A stretch of DNA of 64,000 nt from Isoetes taiwanensis. Its lineage: Eukaryota; Streptophyta; Lycopodiopsida; Isoetales; Isoetaceae. The stretch is taken from NCBI GenBank assembly GCA_021234155.1, contig JAJEKV010000865.1, forward strand, positions 1-64,000, read 5' to 3'. Under the pieces are notes generated by a model. The model was not told where the DNA came from. It was given only the letters and a program-made list of their open reading frames with translations, and did no database searches. The translations under genes and the position numbers were made by a program. Shown piece by piece: positions 48,056-59,732 of this stretch; positions within the stretch are counted from its first letter, which is position 1, and each line of letters opens with the position of its first letter.

Positions 48056-50651
48056 TTCTGAGTTTTTTTCTCACTTCTAATTTTTTCAAATGATTACTTG
48101 AAGCTCCAAGATTTGTCTTTTTTTATACATTCAATTGAATGGGTATCCTTCAATGCAAAGCGACTCGAGAAAAAGCCTCCCGTGACATCCACATTTCTAA
48201 GCCTGAATTTCCAAGAATGTCGCCCACTTCTCCATCAATGGGCCTTCAATAGCCTCCTTAGGCAAGACCCCAAGCTGAAATAGATGAAGATTTACAATGG
48301 GACTTATTTGCGGTTTCCCTAAAACCTTATCCGGTTTCCACAAGCATTAAGTTATTTCTGTTTTTATCTCTTATATTTATTGGCAGCTTTGTTTTATGAC
48401 AATAATAACTGGTAATTCATGGCGTGGAGTGGCAGCCATCTATTTAGTCTTTGCGGTGGAGTGGCGACCATCTATTTACGTGGCACTATCGAGGGTGGCA
48501 TACTTGGCTGGTAAACGATTGCTCTTGCAAGGTTAGTTGGAATTTTTAGTTGTGTATATTGCTTCATTTTTCCAAAGTGTGCGTCAATAAGAGTCTTGGG
48601 TAGAATGTCAATAGCCTTTCATATTGAGTCATAGGGTTGTTTATGTTATGTTCAATAGTGTCCAAGTCTGAACCGTGTCCATGCGGTCAGGTATGCTGAA
48701 CTTGCTCTAATTTATTTTCCTTTCCTATTTTATGTAGATGGTGAAAATCTTGGTGCCATGGTATGCCTTTGGCGGCCATGTTGCCGAATGTTTGATTCGA
48801 AAGGAGGTGCCGCGTCGGTCGCATCTCCTTTGTTTAAAAACCAGGGTCGTGGTATGAGTGGCAGCCTTGGAGGCCATGTCAAAGTGTATTTCGAGTTGAC
48901 AAGTGTTGATATTGAGAAGCTTATTCTCAAGCTTGAAAACTTCTACAAAGAAAGTGTTATTGTGGAAGTAAAAAGGAGGTCAAAGAAGTCATTGATGACA
49001 TCTTTGTTTGCATTGAGAAATGGGGGAAGGCGGTTGTGAGAGTAACATGGATGAAGAGGTTAGAACCTTGCAGCAGCATAGTCGAGTTTCTTTTTTGTGT
49101 GTTTCCATTTTGAAGATGCTATTGTAGCATTTGTTTTTGATAAAAAGTATCTCTTTAGAATACTCTTCTATTGTACTTTATCAAACTTATGAGGTACATG
49201 CCTTATAGACCCTTTTGATGTAATCAAAAATCTGGTCAAAGGATAAAAAACTTATCTACCTATTGTAGTCCCTTCTATTCTGTTCACTTGACCTTGCTAA
49301 AACATTTAAGGTAGACATTTAGGTGTTGGCGAGGTGGAAACTCTAAAACATTTAACTTGGCATTATATGTCAAATTAATGAGCTTTGCACCCATTTGGAC
49401 CGCAATGGATACCAAGCTCAATTTTGTTCTTTGATGTGCTCCTTTATTGGTTTGCATCTCTAATTCTTCAAATCTTTTTTCACGTTTAGTGGTCATCTCA
49501 CATTTAAATACTAGACCATTTAGGGCACTCTTTGGTTGCAAGTTTAGAAATCTTTGGCATGGAGCACGTAGTGTGTTTGAGTACATTCCTATTGAGTGGA
49601 ATTTTTTGTCTACCAATGTCTAATATCTAGGAGTGGGGCTTTGGACTTATGTAAAGTCTAAATGTGTTCATGTAGTACTATTGAATTATTATTTTGTTGG
49701 CACATATGAAAATATATATCGGTGTAAATTTGTATGCCTAAGTAGACCATTGGGTATATACCCCATTGAAATACATAACCTCATCTTCATGTTTAGGGTA
49801 TGGTGACATCAAAAACCATGAGTCCTAGAACTTATAAAGATGGCGGGGAACACATGCTACACGGAACAAGAATCAAGGTCAGCTAGGAAGGCGTGCGGCC
49901 GGAAAGCGTAAATTGACATGGAAACACGAGCCGCGTGCAGCGGGGAAGATAGTAATGTGGATGGCCAGGTGCATGCGAGGGAGATGGAATTGCCTATGGA
50001 ACTATTGCAAGAAACTTTACAGCAGGAACAGCGAGTGTATAGCGGTCCATGCATCAACAAGTGTGGATATTGTGAGTTCGTTGACAAGTCAGTTGTGAAT
50101 GGTGATGGTGTTGAGGGTCTACCAGCACATGTAACTATGTGTAACACGCCTTTGAATCTTGCTCAAACTCGGATGTTATGCGACAAAATCCGGATATCAA
50201 ACACCTAAAAGATTGGAGACTATATTAGAAAACTAGGCGTCGTGATGCGAAGGCGTGTGGCCAAAGCTAGAGCATTAGCAAGAGAATTTGATAATGTTAA
50301 GCTTAACTCCGGAAGCACAACAATGGCATCATGTTTGACGGACCAATGTGAGAATGTGTTATTTGGACATCGCGTGACGTAGTGCGGGCTACCATTCCCA
50401 TGCAAAGTGAGAATGTTGTTGCGGATGGTGATGTAGTGGAAGCGATGTCGCATTTAAATTACATTGCGAGGCGTGCCTCATGAAGAACCAAGTAGCATTG
50501 GGGCGCGTGTTAGCATGAGAAGGATGAATCTTAGGCAGGCTTACGGGCAATCGGGATGATGATGGAGATGCACCACAAGCTGATGCAATAATAAAGCGAA
50601 GAAGGGTTGGATTTTGGAAAATAGCTTGGAGTCTTTGCATCACCGCCAATA

Positions 50652-51450
50652 TTGCGATGCGGGGAGGATGAGCAAAAATGCAAGCTTTGTGGGGCCTTGC
50701 TATGGAAGGATGAACTTGGTACATTTTGTTGTTCAAATGGGAAGGTTTCATTGCCACCCTTCCGACCCCCTCCAGCTCTCATGGACACGTACACAAGGAA
50801 GGATGGCGTTGGAAAGGACTTCCGATCTGGTATTAGAAAATATAACAATGCTCTTGCATTTGCCTCATTAGGTACATCAAACTCGATGCCTCCTTGGCAA
50901 ACTCCATTGGAGGTGTGTACACTTTTAGAGTCAGCGATTGCATGTGTCACATGATGGGAACTTTGCTACGATAGCAGGGACATCGGTCAGGTGTTTTGCA
51001 CAAATTTATATCATGGGCCGGGGATGAGTTGCGGCTAGATCGTCGTACATCATTGGTGGTGGTGCAGACGTGATACAATGGCATGCCTTCAGCGCATGAT
51101 GGCAGATGTAAATCCTTTTGTTACGTATCTTCCTCTCGGCCCGGCTGAGGTAATGCGAGCAAATCCGGTGATGATATCGTCTTGGTTCAAGTGCTAACTG
51201 CGGGATTCGCGTAGGCGGCCGGTATAGTGCTCCATCTGCAAATGAGATAGCAATATTAATGCCGGTTGACTCGGCCGAGAAGACAATCGAGAACATTGTG
51301 GTACATTCTAAAGAAGGAGGAATAAGGCATATTACTTTGCATTCATCATATGATGCTCTCCACTTTGCACTACTCTTCCCTATGGGCCCGATGGGCATCT
51401 TTGGGATCAAACAAGTGAGCAGATCAAAGGGAGTAACCATGTTGCAATTC
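50652..51450 (+). pseudogene. Helitron_like_N domain segment
   Basis: The open frame 50652-50954 encodes CKLCGALLWKDE, then CCSNGKVSLPPF, then IRKYNNALAFASLGTSN. This is the characteristic plant Helitron N-terminal series C..CGA.LW..E, CC..G.V.LP, and (I/F)R.YN.A.AF.S.G. A second frame (51259-51522) continues with AEKTIENIVVHSKEG then HSSYDALHFALLFPMG, matching the family's R.I.V....G.L.RI...HP.YD.L.YPLLFP.G. Between them the frame is broken, but residual segments align. Confidence 0.9.
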
Positions 51451-51529
51451 TATAAAGTATCATCACAGTGCAGCGGTGGCACATTATCACCATTGCATAT
51501 TCTTTGGGAGATTGTTCCATGAGTACATT

Positions 51530-52700
51530 TGTGACATGTTTGCTAAGATGTGGCGATCAAGATTGGGTTGGGTACAACTAAACCAAGCTCAACTCGTGGC
51601 GAATTGTATAGTGGTATTGTGGATTCCTTTGGGCATGATGGTAATTCCATTGGTAGTGTCATTCTACCGGCAACATTTATTGGAAGCACCGTTACATGAC
51701 TCAGCTCTACCAAGATCACGATGGCAATTGTTAGAGAGCTTGGCCCGACCAGATTTGTTCATTACTATATTTGCCAACCCAAAGTGGCGAAATAATGGGG
51801 AACTCATAAATGGCGGGACCCTTAGGAGGCCTGATTTAGTAGCGTGTCTTCTACTTAAAGTTGAAGGAGCTATTAGAGATTGTGTCACATCATGGCATAT
51901 TTGGCGCATTTACGCTAGGATTCATGTCATTGAGTTCGGAAGAGGGGTCTTCCTCATGTGCATCTCCTTAACATATTGTACCGGGGAGGACAAGCCCAGC
52001 GGCGGTCGAGGATATAGATAAAGTGATTTGTCGCGGAGATTCGGATAAAGAATCAACCCGAATTATATGAGGTGGTCACCGCGGCAGATGATGCATGGCC
52101 TGTGGCCTACATATCCTAATGCTCCCTGTATGGTTGATGGGGTTTTGCAGTAAAGAATTTACCCAAAGCAATTTACGGGCGGAGACTATGATAAGCAGCG
52201 GCTACCCACTCTAGGCGTAGAAATGATGGAAGAAGCTGTCTACTTCGAGATGGCATGAACATGGACAATAGATGGGTTGTACCCTACAATCCGTGGTTGT
52301 CGTGCTATTTTTAGATGCCATATCAATGTTGAGATATGTGCCCATATTAAGGGAGTCAAATACTTATACAAGTACATTTACAAAAGGGTCGGACATGATA
52401 TCGGTGAACTTAGGACAAGGTTGGAGAGTGTCCACGGCGAGCACACTATAACGAGGCGACCATGGCGAGGTTGGCCCGGTATGTCAATCACGAAATACTA
52501 TTACGCCTCACGAGAGCATGGCGGTTGTTCAAGTTTGGATTGCAGAAACGAGAATCCTCATGTCGTGCGTGGCGGTTCACCTTCTAATGAGCAGCCAATA
52601 CTTTTTGATGAGAATGCGGACTTAGATGAAGTGGTTAACAATGCATATGACACCACTCTCATGGGTTGGTTTAGGGTGAATCTTTGCAAATGAATACCCG
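51530..52700 (+). pseudogene. Helitron Rep (HUH endonuclease) segment
   Basis: Around 51570 to 51740 the frame reads LGWVQLNQAQL and related blocks, and ARPDLFITIFANPKW (about 51740-51785) is the family's GRPDLFITFTCNPKW. The HUH metal-binding motif is intact in one frame: GLPHVHLLNIL, with His-Val-His at 51955-51963. After a broken stretch, WVVPYNPWLSCYF (about 52273) leads into the frame 52277-52693 with CHINVEICAHIKGVKYLYKY (about 52315-52375). This holds the paired tyrosine motif that carries out strand transfer (Y..KY). Stops and shifts lie between these blocks. Confidence 0.9.
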
Positions 52701-53399
52701 GTGTCGCGTGCTTTGTTGTACCATGACTTTCCCAAGAGCTTTACTTGGAGCAAGCGACATACACATGGACAAAGCGTGAGCGTATTCAGGTTATGCCATC
52801 TGTCGGTAGAATGTACTTTGTGACTCCCTCACGGGGTGAGCGATTCTATTTGCGGATGTTGCTAAGCAATGTACACGGATTTCGTCTTTTGAAGATCGAG
52901 AAGCGTTGGCGGTCATTTGTGTGAGGCGTTCAGAATGCATGCATCAAAGCGTATGATTGTGAATGATAATTGAGTGGCTAGAATGCCTACGAGAAGCATC
53001 ATCATGGGGTATGCCCGTCAATTCGCGACACTTATTTGCTTCAATTACATTTGGAATGTAACCCATTGTATCCACTTGATATTTGGAAGGAGTTAGAATA
53101 TAGGATGGTTGAAGATTTCCTAGACCCGGGTTGCTTATGATGCTTATTCGAAGGCAGGTCACTTGGTCGATTATGCTATTGACATGGCACTAATGGATGT
53201 GGAGGATCATATGCAATGTCCGGTTGGAAGGGGCTGGCAGAAATGGGCTTCAACTTACGAAGCTGTGCTAGACACAACCACACTATTCGGGGAGGAAATG
53301 ATGTATGTGAGTATGGATAAAGTCCTATCGATTCAGAAGTTAAACATTGATCGGTGGTCCGTGTAATGCGATCTTGTCCTCGACCATGTAATCGATAAA

Positions 53400-54830
53400 A
53401 GGCTGGTGGTGGGGTCTTCTTAGTGAATGGGCCTGTACGGTGGAACAGGAAAACATATCTATATAACACTCTCACGGGGTATATGCGTGCAAGGGGTTGG
53501 ATTGCTCACAGCGGTTGCCTCTTACGGTATTGCGTGGGGTTATTCTTGCAAAGGTGGTGAGCGGCTCATTGGCGTTTCAAGATACCCATAGGGGCACATG
53601 AAGCATCTACTTGCAACATTCAAGGCAGTGAAATTGGCAAGACTCATTCGAGCATGTCGGTTGATTGTATGGGATGAGGCACCAATGATGCACAAATGGA
53701 TATTTGAAGGCGATGGATAGAACATTGAGAGATGTGGCGGGCAATGTAGAAGCAGACCCGTTTGGTGGGATTCCAATACTATTGGGAGGATTTCCTACAA
53801 ATACTACCCGTGGTTCCTAAAGGTTGCGCACAAATTGTAGAAAGCTTCTCTAAAGCGTTAGGTATATATGGGATAGTGTGAGAGAATATAAGCCGACAAT
53901 CAACATGCAGCGTCATGAATGCATTGGGCTTAGATGCACTTGAACAACAAGCATTTGCGGACTACTTACTAAGTATAGGAGATGGCGAGAATCAACCTTT
54001 CGGGGAGAAAGGGTGTTGATATGGTGCATACGCCCGCGGGATATATGCCTTGGGCTCGGATGATGTGGATGATTTAATTGGGACATATTTCACGATATCC
54101 AGCGAAGCTGGAAAGAAGTGATTTTACGGACACATGGGTGCTATACTATCGCCTTTGAACCATTATGTCGATGAGATCAATAAGAAGGTGGCGTCTCTCA
54201 TCCACGGAGGCGGCGGGATTACTAGTGCTGATCGAATCATGAACCTGGATAGCCGACAAGCAGTCTATATCCCCATTGAGTTTCTTAATGCACAAACTCA
54301 AGTGGTGTACGCAGCCCTGAGGCTAAACCTAAAGGTGGGAATGATTGTAATGTTGTTGAGGTCTACATGCGTTCAAAGAAGGGCCTATGCAATGGAAACG
54401 ATTGATTATCACGAAATTTGGGAAGGCGATGTTATTGGCCGAGATAATCTTTGGGACACCGTTGGTGATCTTGTGCTCCTATCGGCGCATTCAATTGTGC
54501 CCTACCGATTCAGGTTTGCCATTTCGGTTTGAAAGGGTGCAATTCCCTCTGCTTGGTAGGCCTTTGCCATGACCATAAACAAGTCCGGGGGGCGGACAAT
54601 GCATAGGTGGGGATATATCTTCCAAAGCACTGTCTTTTCACGCATGGACAATTGTATGTGGCATTCTCAAGGGTACAAAATCGACAAGGAATTAGGGTTG
54701 CTATTAAAGACCCACCATCCATGCCTCAAGAAGAGCGCCAATCTGAGTTTCAAGGTTCACAAGGGAGCGTGGTTTACCGCGGATGCTTTGTGATCCAGAG
54801 TAAGTGTCATGTTCTCGACTAACGTTGTGA
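53400..54830 (+). pseudogene. Helitron Pif1-like helicase segment
   Basis: Walker A G-G-T-G-K is encoded at 53439-53453, followed by a YNTL-type segment in the next frame. ARLIRACRLIVWDEAPMMHK (about 53638-53693) contains Walker B (DEAP). DRTLRDVAGNVEADPFGGIP and LLGGF (53713-53790) match the family's GGIP.LLGGDFRQ block. The frame 54134-54532 covers LSPLNHYVDEINKKV, FLNAQTQV and LRLNLKVGMIVMLLRS, the last being the conserved LKLKVG.P.MLLRN. The C-terminal YLPKHCLFTHGQLYVAFSRV (about 54616-54675) is the helicase motif VFSHGQLYVA.SRV. The helicase is spread over at least four frames. Confidence 0.92.
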
Positions 54831-57480
54831 TGTCCATATATTGCATGTATATGTGTTTCTTTTTCAAAGGTTCTCATGTTTCTTGGATGTTTTGATCTTA
54901 CGAATATTATGCGGATCATGAAGCCCTACACACCTTTTATACCTCGGGAACTTGGAAATCCTAAGCCAAAGGCGATAGTTCATGTACATCGTAGGGATGG
55001 TGAGTGTAAGATTTGTTAGTTCCAAGCGGTAACAATTGCTTATATGCTTCTTAATTAAGGAGTTCATCAATGCATATCTCTATCTTTTCTGAAATGATAT
55101 CTTATTGTTGTAGGGAGTTATGCGATAGTTGATAACACCATTGGCGTGTGGGTGTATTGAGTCAAAAGCGTTCCCCTCAAGTATACATGCGGGGAACTTG
55201 CTTCCGAGGGAGGCATCACACACATTGGTGTTTGTGATGGGAGGCAGTTCAAAGGCTTGGGCATCGATTCCACATGGCCTTGGTTGGTGATTCTGAGCTT
55301 CTGAGTTCTAACAAAGCATAACATTGTTGTTGGTACACCTGAGTGGCGTGTGGGACATCGTATCGAGCATGTTTACCGTTCATGTTTGCCACCATAGGCC
55401 GACGGGAGGAGCTTCTATACCTATCAACCATGGCCAGGCTTCATATCGAGCGGCGGATGTTCCCGAGTTGTTTGGGGCGGGTTCTTCGTGATGTGGATCC
55501 AGCGAGATTAGCGGGCATAACCTCATTTTGCACTAAAAGTATTTTTGTATTTGCGTATATAACCAATATATATTTGTTTAACATTTTGTTTGTACTTCAT
55601 ATTATGTGTACACTTTAAAAGGTAAGGTTTGTTCATTATCTATATTTGTCTATTTCCACCTACCATTATATTGCCTTGATGCATTGTGCGCATTCGACAC
55701 AACCACAACTAACGCATGCGTAAATGCCCACATCGTCCACGACTAATGCGGCATCGCCGGGCTTGCGTTCTAGTATCTATTAGTTTCTCATACATTAAAT
55801 ATGGCTTTAGGTCATGGCCATAATTATTATTTCTTTGTAAAGACCTGGAAATAGATGCATAATTTTTGTTGGATCATTTTTTTTCTTGAAGCGGTTAGAT
55901 ATTTGTTGCAGAATGCAATTTCTTTGGAGCTTCTTTTGTGATGTAGCGATTCAAGCCTTTGTTGAAATGTGTTTAGTGCTGACAATATGTTCTATCTTCG
56001 ATAAAAAGTATCATTGTGACCAACATCTATTTTGTTATATTGAATATGGCTTTAAGTCATGGCCAATTAGATCGTACCCCAAGCTTGTTGTCATTTGAGT
56101 CTTTGTTTCACCCCAAGCTTGCTGTCATTTGAGTCTTTGTTTTACGGCTGACATTGTACTTGCAAATGCTCCCATACCATGCTGTCATTGTTGTCTTGAA
56201 CTACAGTATGGTGCAGCAACTCTAGCATTAACTATGAGTCCCACGATCTAGACAAGGAACACAGCCATTTTACCTTTGATGCAAGTGGCTAAGCACTAGA
56301 TGTTATAAAAGTGGCCAAGGCATGCCCTTCAGTTTATACTTCTGCGTTGTCTGATGGACGAAAAGAAGCTCTTCAGCCTTCAACAATGGACTATAAGCAA
56401 ATGATAGAGAACACGCAGGGAATTAAATGCTACATGGATTATTTTGATCTTGAATTTAAATCTATGTTTGCAGCAAATGCAACATGGATTATGTATTTTT
56501 AATATGCCATTGTTGCTTTTGTCGCATTTATTATTGCTATATGATGTAAGAATCATATAATTTATGTATATTGGAAGTATGCTTGATAGGCTATCAATAT
56601 TTGTGCTTCTGTTTATCAAATTTGTACCAAAGCCACAAATCTATCTGTCAATTTGGTACAAGAGCAAGAAACCACCAAGTCTTAACATCAGACAAACAAC
56701 ACTACAAATAATCAGATGCATCTAAACATCAGGTGGTTGGTACTGAACATCAGATAAGCAACACCACAAATAATTGTCTGTCCATCAGATAAGCAACACC
56801 ACAAATAATTGTCTGTCCATTGTGTCCACTGTCACCAGTATGTTAGAGATGCATATTTGAGAGAGCATTATCCGTCTTTACAATTGCAAATTCAGGTCTG
56901 TTGTCTAGAGAAAGCATTGATCATATAAGATAATTTGGTACCAGAACAATTTGTGATAATCAATTCAAATCACAACCTATGGTAGGTAAGACCTTTGCAT
57001 GTGCCCCAATGCATCTTGGTAGGATATTGTATGAGTTTGTTTTTCTTGCCTCATTAGTCTTGACGTAGCATTTTCAATGCATTGTAATGATCCAGTGAAT
57101 ATAAGAATTCAACTATATAATTTTGTTGTGGAACTTCTATAAACAAGTTCACTTGAAGCTTTTCAATTAAGTTCCAACTTTAGTAGGGGCTAGATGAAAA
57201 CTTGCTTAGAAAATGGCCTTCAAAACTGAATAAAATACAAGGGAAATGACCAATTTATTTTAATTAGAAGAAATTGTGTGCACCATAAAAATTTTCCTGA
57301 TACAATGACTACTTGAAACATTTTAACGCGAAGCTTCGTAGTGTTTTAAACCCATCTGATATACGACCTCTTCCATGCACTATTGCTACATAAGCTTTTA
57401 ATTATTATATATTAACAACTACGGTCAACCACCTTCTAGCCTAAGAATTACGTTCACCTCAGCCAATTCAATTCAATCTT
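54831..57480. other. Downstream part of Helitron G, no recognisable gene
   Basis: AT-rich sequence with short frames only. At 56000-56160 ACCCCAAGCTTG(T/C)TGTCATTTGAGTCTTTGTTT repeats twice. At 56690-56830 ATCAGATAAGCAACACCACA followed by AATAATTGTCTGTCCAT is repeated. I can assign none of the frames (largest 91 codons at 55343-55618). Confidence 0.4.
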
Positions 57481-57483
57481 TAT

Positions 57484-57665
57484 AGCCCAGCAACGCTCAA
57501 TACCGCCAAGAATAAACATGTTCTTGCTTTTACAATAATAAGCAATAACATGCCCAATACCACCAAGAAGTAAATCCCCTTCTACATAATGTTCCATCCG
57601 AATATTTGCACAAAACATTTATAAGGTCCCAACTTAAGCCCAGCAACGCTGGGCACCGTTACTAG
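57484..57665 (+). other. Helitron 3' terminus with two older degenerate copies upstream
   Basis: The final end has GCCCAGC-AAC-GCTGGGC (57638-57654), a 7-base spacer and CTAG. Upstream, AGCCCAGCAACGCTCAATAC (about 57485) and ATGCCCAATACCACCAAG (about 57550) look like decayed versions of the same hairpin region. The true terminus therefore seems to sit at the end of a short run of related 3' ends. Confidence 0.7.
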
Positions 57666-57854
57666 TTTGCATTAATCCCTTCCATATCCGTGTCCTCAAC
57701 ATTATTCTTCTCTGCTTGAGGTTCTTGGTTATAGGGTATAAATTAGAAGAAAGGATGAGGAGAACATAGTATTGAATGCAATAACAATAAATCAAATACT
57801 TATACAAATTAACTCACGCTTGGTGCAACACCTAAATTACTAGGCTCTGCATAG

Positions 57855-57980
57855 GATTAGTGCCTACACCACGCTACGCGCGACAGTTCGCGCGACACGT
57901 ATGGACAATAGTAATATGAAATAGATAAGAAAGGCATATTAATTTATCAAATTAGGATATGTCGCGCTGGGCGCGATTCA
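57855..57980 (-). other. GC hairpins and possible second-family Helitron 3' end
   Basis: In reverse, the sequence reads a hairpin CGCGCG-AACTGT-CGCGCG, about 16 bases, then CTAA followed by T (57855-57893). The CTRR end and A|T context fit a Helitron 3' end of a family different from the GCCCAGC type. A second hairpin TCGCGC-TGG-GCGCGA lies at about 57963-57977. No matching 5' end was identified. Confidence 0.35.
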
Positions 57981-58101
57981 TACATAATCATCTAATATTG
58001 CTGTTTGTGACATATATCTCGACACGTCAACACATATGCCATTTCGTATTTGCTAAATCAGTACAAATATCTTTTCGTGATTCCAATCTCTGCAGTTTTT
58101 T

Positions 58102-58488
58102 TTGCTCAGTACTTTCTCTAGTGCAATGGGTTACCTAACTGGTTTGGTGCATGTCAATGCTACCAATGGAGTTCATGTCCATGAGCAAGGCTTGGCCTTG
58201 AGCCTCACCAAAGCCCGGGATAAGGCACTTCAAAGAGATATCCCGAAAGCCACTCTATTTAGGGATTTTCACAGATTGATCCACAAGTTCGACCATGTCC
58301 TTCCAGCCCCTGAGGAGAGAAATTTTTCTGGAAGTGCCCCCGAGCCAGTGGTAGGGTTAACAGATGCCGAATTCAATGCCCACATAGCTGAAGTAATCCT
58401 CCATGCAGCACATGCTTACATTCCTAAATACAAGCATCTTAAAGTTAAACTTGGTCACAGAAAATTGAGTTTCCATGTAATAAAGTAA
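58102..58488 (+). CDS. Unidentified 128-codon ORF, in frame with a Rep remnant
   Basis: An open frame from ATG with ordinary base composition, unlike the compositional frames elsewhere. Features: a Lys/Arg/Asp-rich helix-like stretch (LTKARDKALQRDIPKATLF), then APEERNFSGSAPEPVVGLTD, then AEVILHAAHAYIPKYKHLKV. There is no signal peptide or membrane segment, and I recognise no family. After its stop (TAA, 58486-58488) the same frame reads CIWVMPYNPWLTLYFNCYIN, a piece of Helitron Rep. It could be the upstream part of a diverged Helitron gene broken by one stop, or a captured exon fused to it. An intron-type start cannot be excluded. Confidence 0.4.
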   Translation: MLSTFSSAMGYLTGLVHVNATNGVHVHEQGLALSLTKARDKALQRDIPKATLFRDFHRLIHKFDHVLPAPEERNFSGSAPEPVVGLTDAEFNAHIAEVILHAAHAYIPKYKHLKVKLGHRKLSFHVIK

Positions 58489-58491
58489 TGC

Positions 58492-58562
58492 ATTTGGGTC
58501 ATGCCATATAATCCATGGCTAACACTGTACTTCAACTGCTATATTAATGTTGAGGTAAGGGG
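58492..58562 (+). pseudogene. Helitron Rep remnant
   Basis: WVMPYNPWL followed by YFNCYINVEV matches the Rep block WVVPYNP.L...Y.CHINVE(V/I)C, also present at about 52273-52345 in Helitron G. The sequence GAG|GTAAGG at the end looks like a splice donor. No more of Rep follows before the next Helitron end at 58669. Confidence 0.75.
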
Positions 58563-58831
58563 TAGAAGCATGAAAGGGTGATTGAATTTTTTTGTATATT
58601 GATGTAAAAATTTGAAATGGGTTAAAGTGTTTATAATGTACATTTTGAATTTTACATGGAGTTGCTTATCCTATATTATAATGTTATTGTGTAAGTGTTG
58701 GATTCTCCCTAATATACGAAATCCTGGAGATTTGATCTAGCTATTGGACGGTCGATATTGTAAATCGTTGAAGCCCTATTATGCACTGAGAAAAAAAAAA
58801 CCTATGGCGGTGTCATTTTGAAGCTCGGGCT

Positions 58832-59580
58832 ATGGCGGATCAACACGTGGCGGGTTTCTGGGCCAAACGCGAGGAATATCACCAAATGAAGTTATGTTTG
58901 TTTGTGGCCTCAAAGCATTTGGCGGCATCGGATTCTTGGAAAGGGCGTGAGAAATACACCATGATCTTTCAAAAGTGGGAATACAAATCCCTTGCTGTTG
59001 GCAATGCGTTGATAAGCATGTATTTCAAATGTGGATGTTTTAAAGATGCACGAGAATTTTTGCGAGGATCTTAAAGCCCAAGATTGAAGTATCTTGGACC
59101 ATAATAATTACGGATATGTTGGATGTTTCTCTAGCACCGGATTTGTCTTACGGATTTGTTGTTTGTAGAGATCTCTACGTACATAAAGTGTGGTTCGTTC
59201 TCGGAGGCGAAAAAATCTTTATGGTTTGTAGGTTCAAGATATCGTGTCTGGAATGTTATAATATCGGTGAATCCGAGAGAATGGTGTGATGGGGAAGTTT
59301 TTAGGTGTTCAGAACAAATGTTAAGGAGGGCATACCGATGCCACCACATTTTTGCATGTTGAAAGCTTGTAATAATGTAGAATTTCTGGACAAGATCTAG
59401 AAATACATCTTAAGGTTATAAATCGAGGCTTTGAAAAATGATGCTTTTGTTTCACTTGCTTTGGTTGACATATATGCCAAATATGGATGGCTTTTAGAAG
59501 GGGGGATGTTTTGATAGGATGTTGAATCGGGATATTGCATCACGGAATGTAATCATAAGGGGATTTGGCTTGAGCGAAAA
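58832..59580 (+). pseudogene. PPR (pentatricopeptide repeat) protein fragment
   Basis: The frame 58832-59074 ends LAVGNALISMYFKCGCFKDA followed by RE. This is the classic plant PPR motif VGNALI.MY.KCG...DAR.VF of PLS-type organelle RNA-processing proteins. Further partial motifs follow in other frames: ISTYIKCGSFSEAKK (about 59171), YRVWNVIIS (about 59243), FVSLALVDIYAKYGWL (about 59450), and RDIASRNVIIRGFG (about 59530). At least three PPR repeats are therefore represented, with frameshifts and stops. The upstream half and any DYW domain are missing. It sits inside Helitron H, consistent with gene capture. Confidence 0.75.
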
Positions 59581-59732
59581 GTAAAACAATGTAAGAGTTT
59601 GTCCTATCGGTGGAGCATGACCTTTGTTCGGTGTTTTGCTCCTCTAGACTAAATTCGAGGCAGACATATTTTTTGTGATGGCGGCTTGCTCAAGAAACAT
59701 TGGAGCTAGAGAATGTCACTGCGGGGAAGATA

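Larger units (their letters stand above)
49912..54830 (+). pseudogene. Helitron Rep/helicase (Helitron_like_N + Rep + Pif1-type helicase), frameshifted
   Basis: The Helitron transposase normally joins an HUH rolling-circle Rep endonuclease to a SF1 Pif1-like helicase; it nicks, unwinds and transfers one strand of the element. Here all parts occur in order on the plus strand but in changing frames. They are a Cys-containing N-terminal stretch (CINKCGYCEFVD, about 50063), Helitron_like_N (50652-51450), the Rep HUH and two-Tyr region (51540-52700), and helicase Walker A, Walker B and C-terminal motifs (53430-54830). At least a dozen frame changes or stops are needed, so the gene is dead as read. 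Some breaks may be sequence errors, because the encoded blocks are very well conserved between them. It lies inside Helitron G in the same orientation. Confidence 0.9.
44580..57665 (+). mobile_element. Helitron G: candidate 13-kb autonomous-type element
   Basis: The 5' terminus TCTTATATTATAATGTTATT starts at 44580 after A. A 3' terminus on the same strand, with the perfect hairpin GCCCAGC-AAC-GCTGGGC (57638-57654) and CTAG (57662-57665) followed by T, closes it. A Helitron Rep/helicase gene lies between in the same orientation. The pairing of these two ends is inference: the right flank (TTTGCATTAATCC) is not the satellite sequence interrupted on the left, so either the ends belong to different elements or later rearrangement removed the flank. 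The interior 44880-49900 has few recognisable features and may be captured DNA. Confidence 0.55.
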
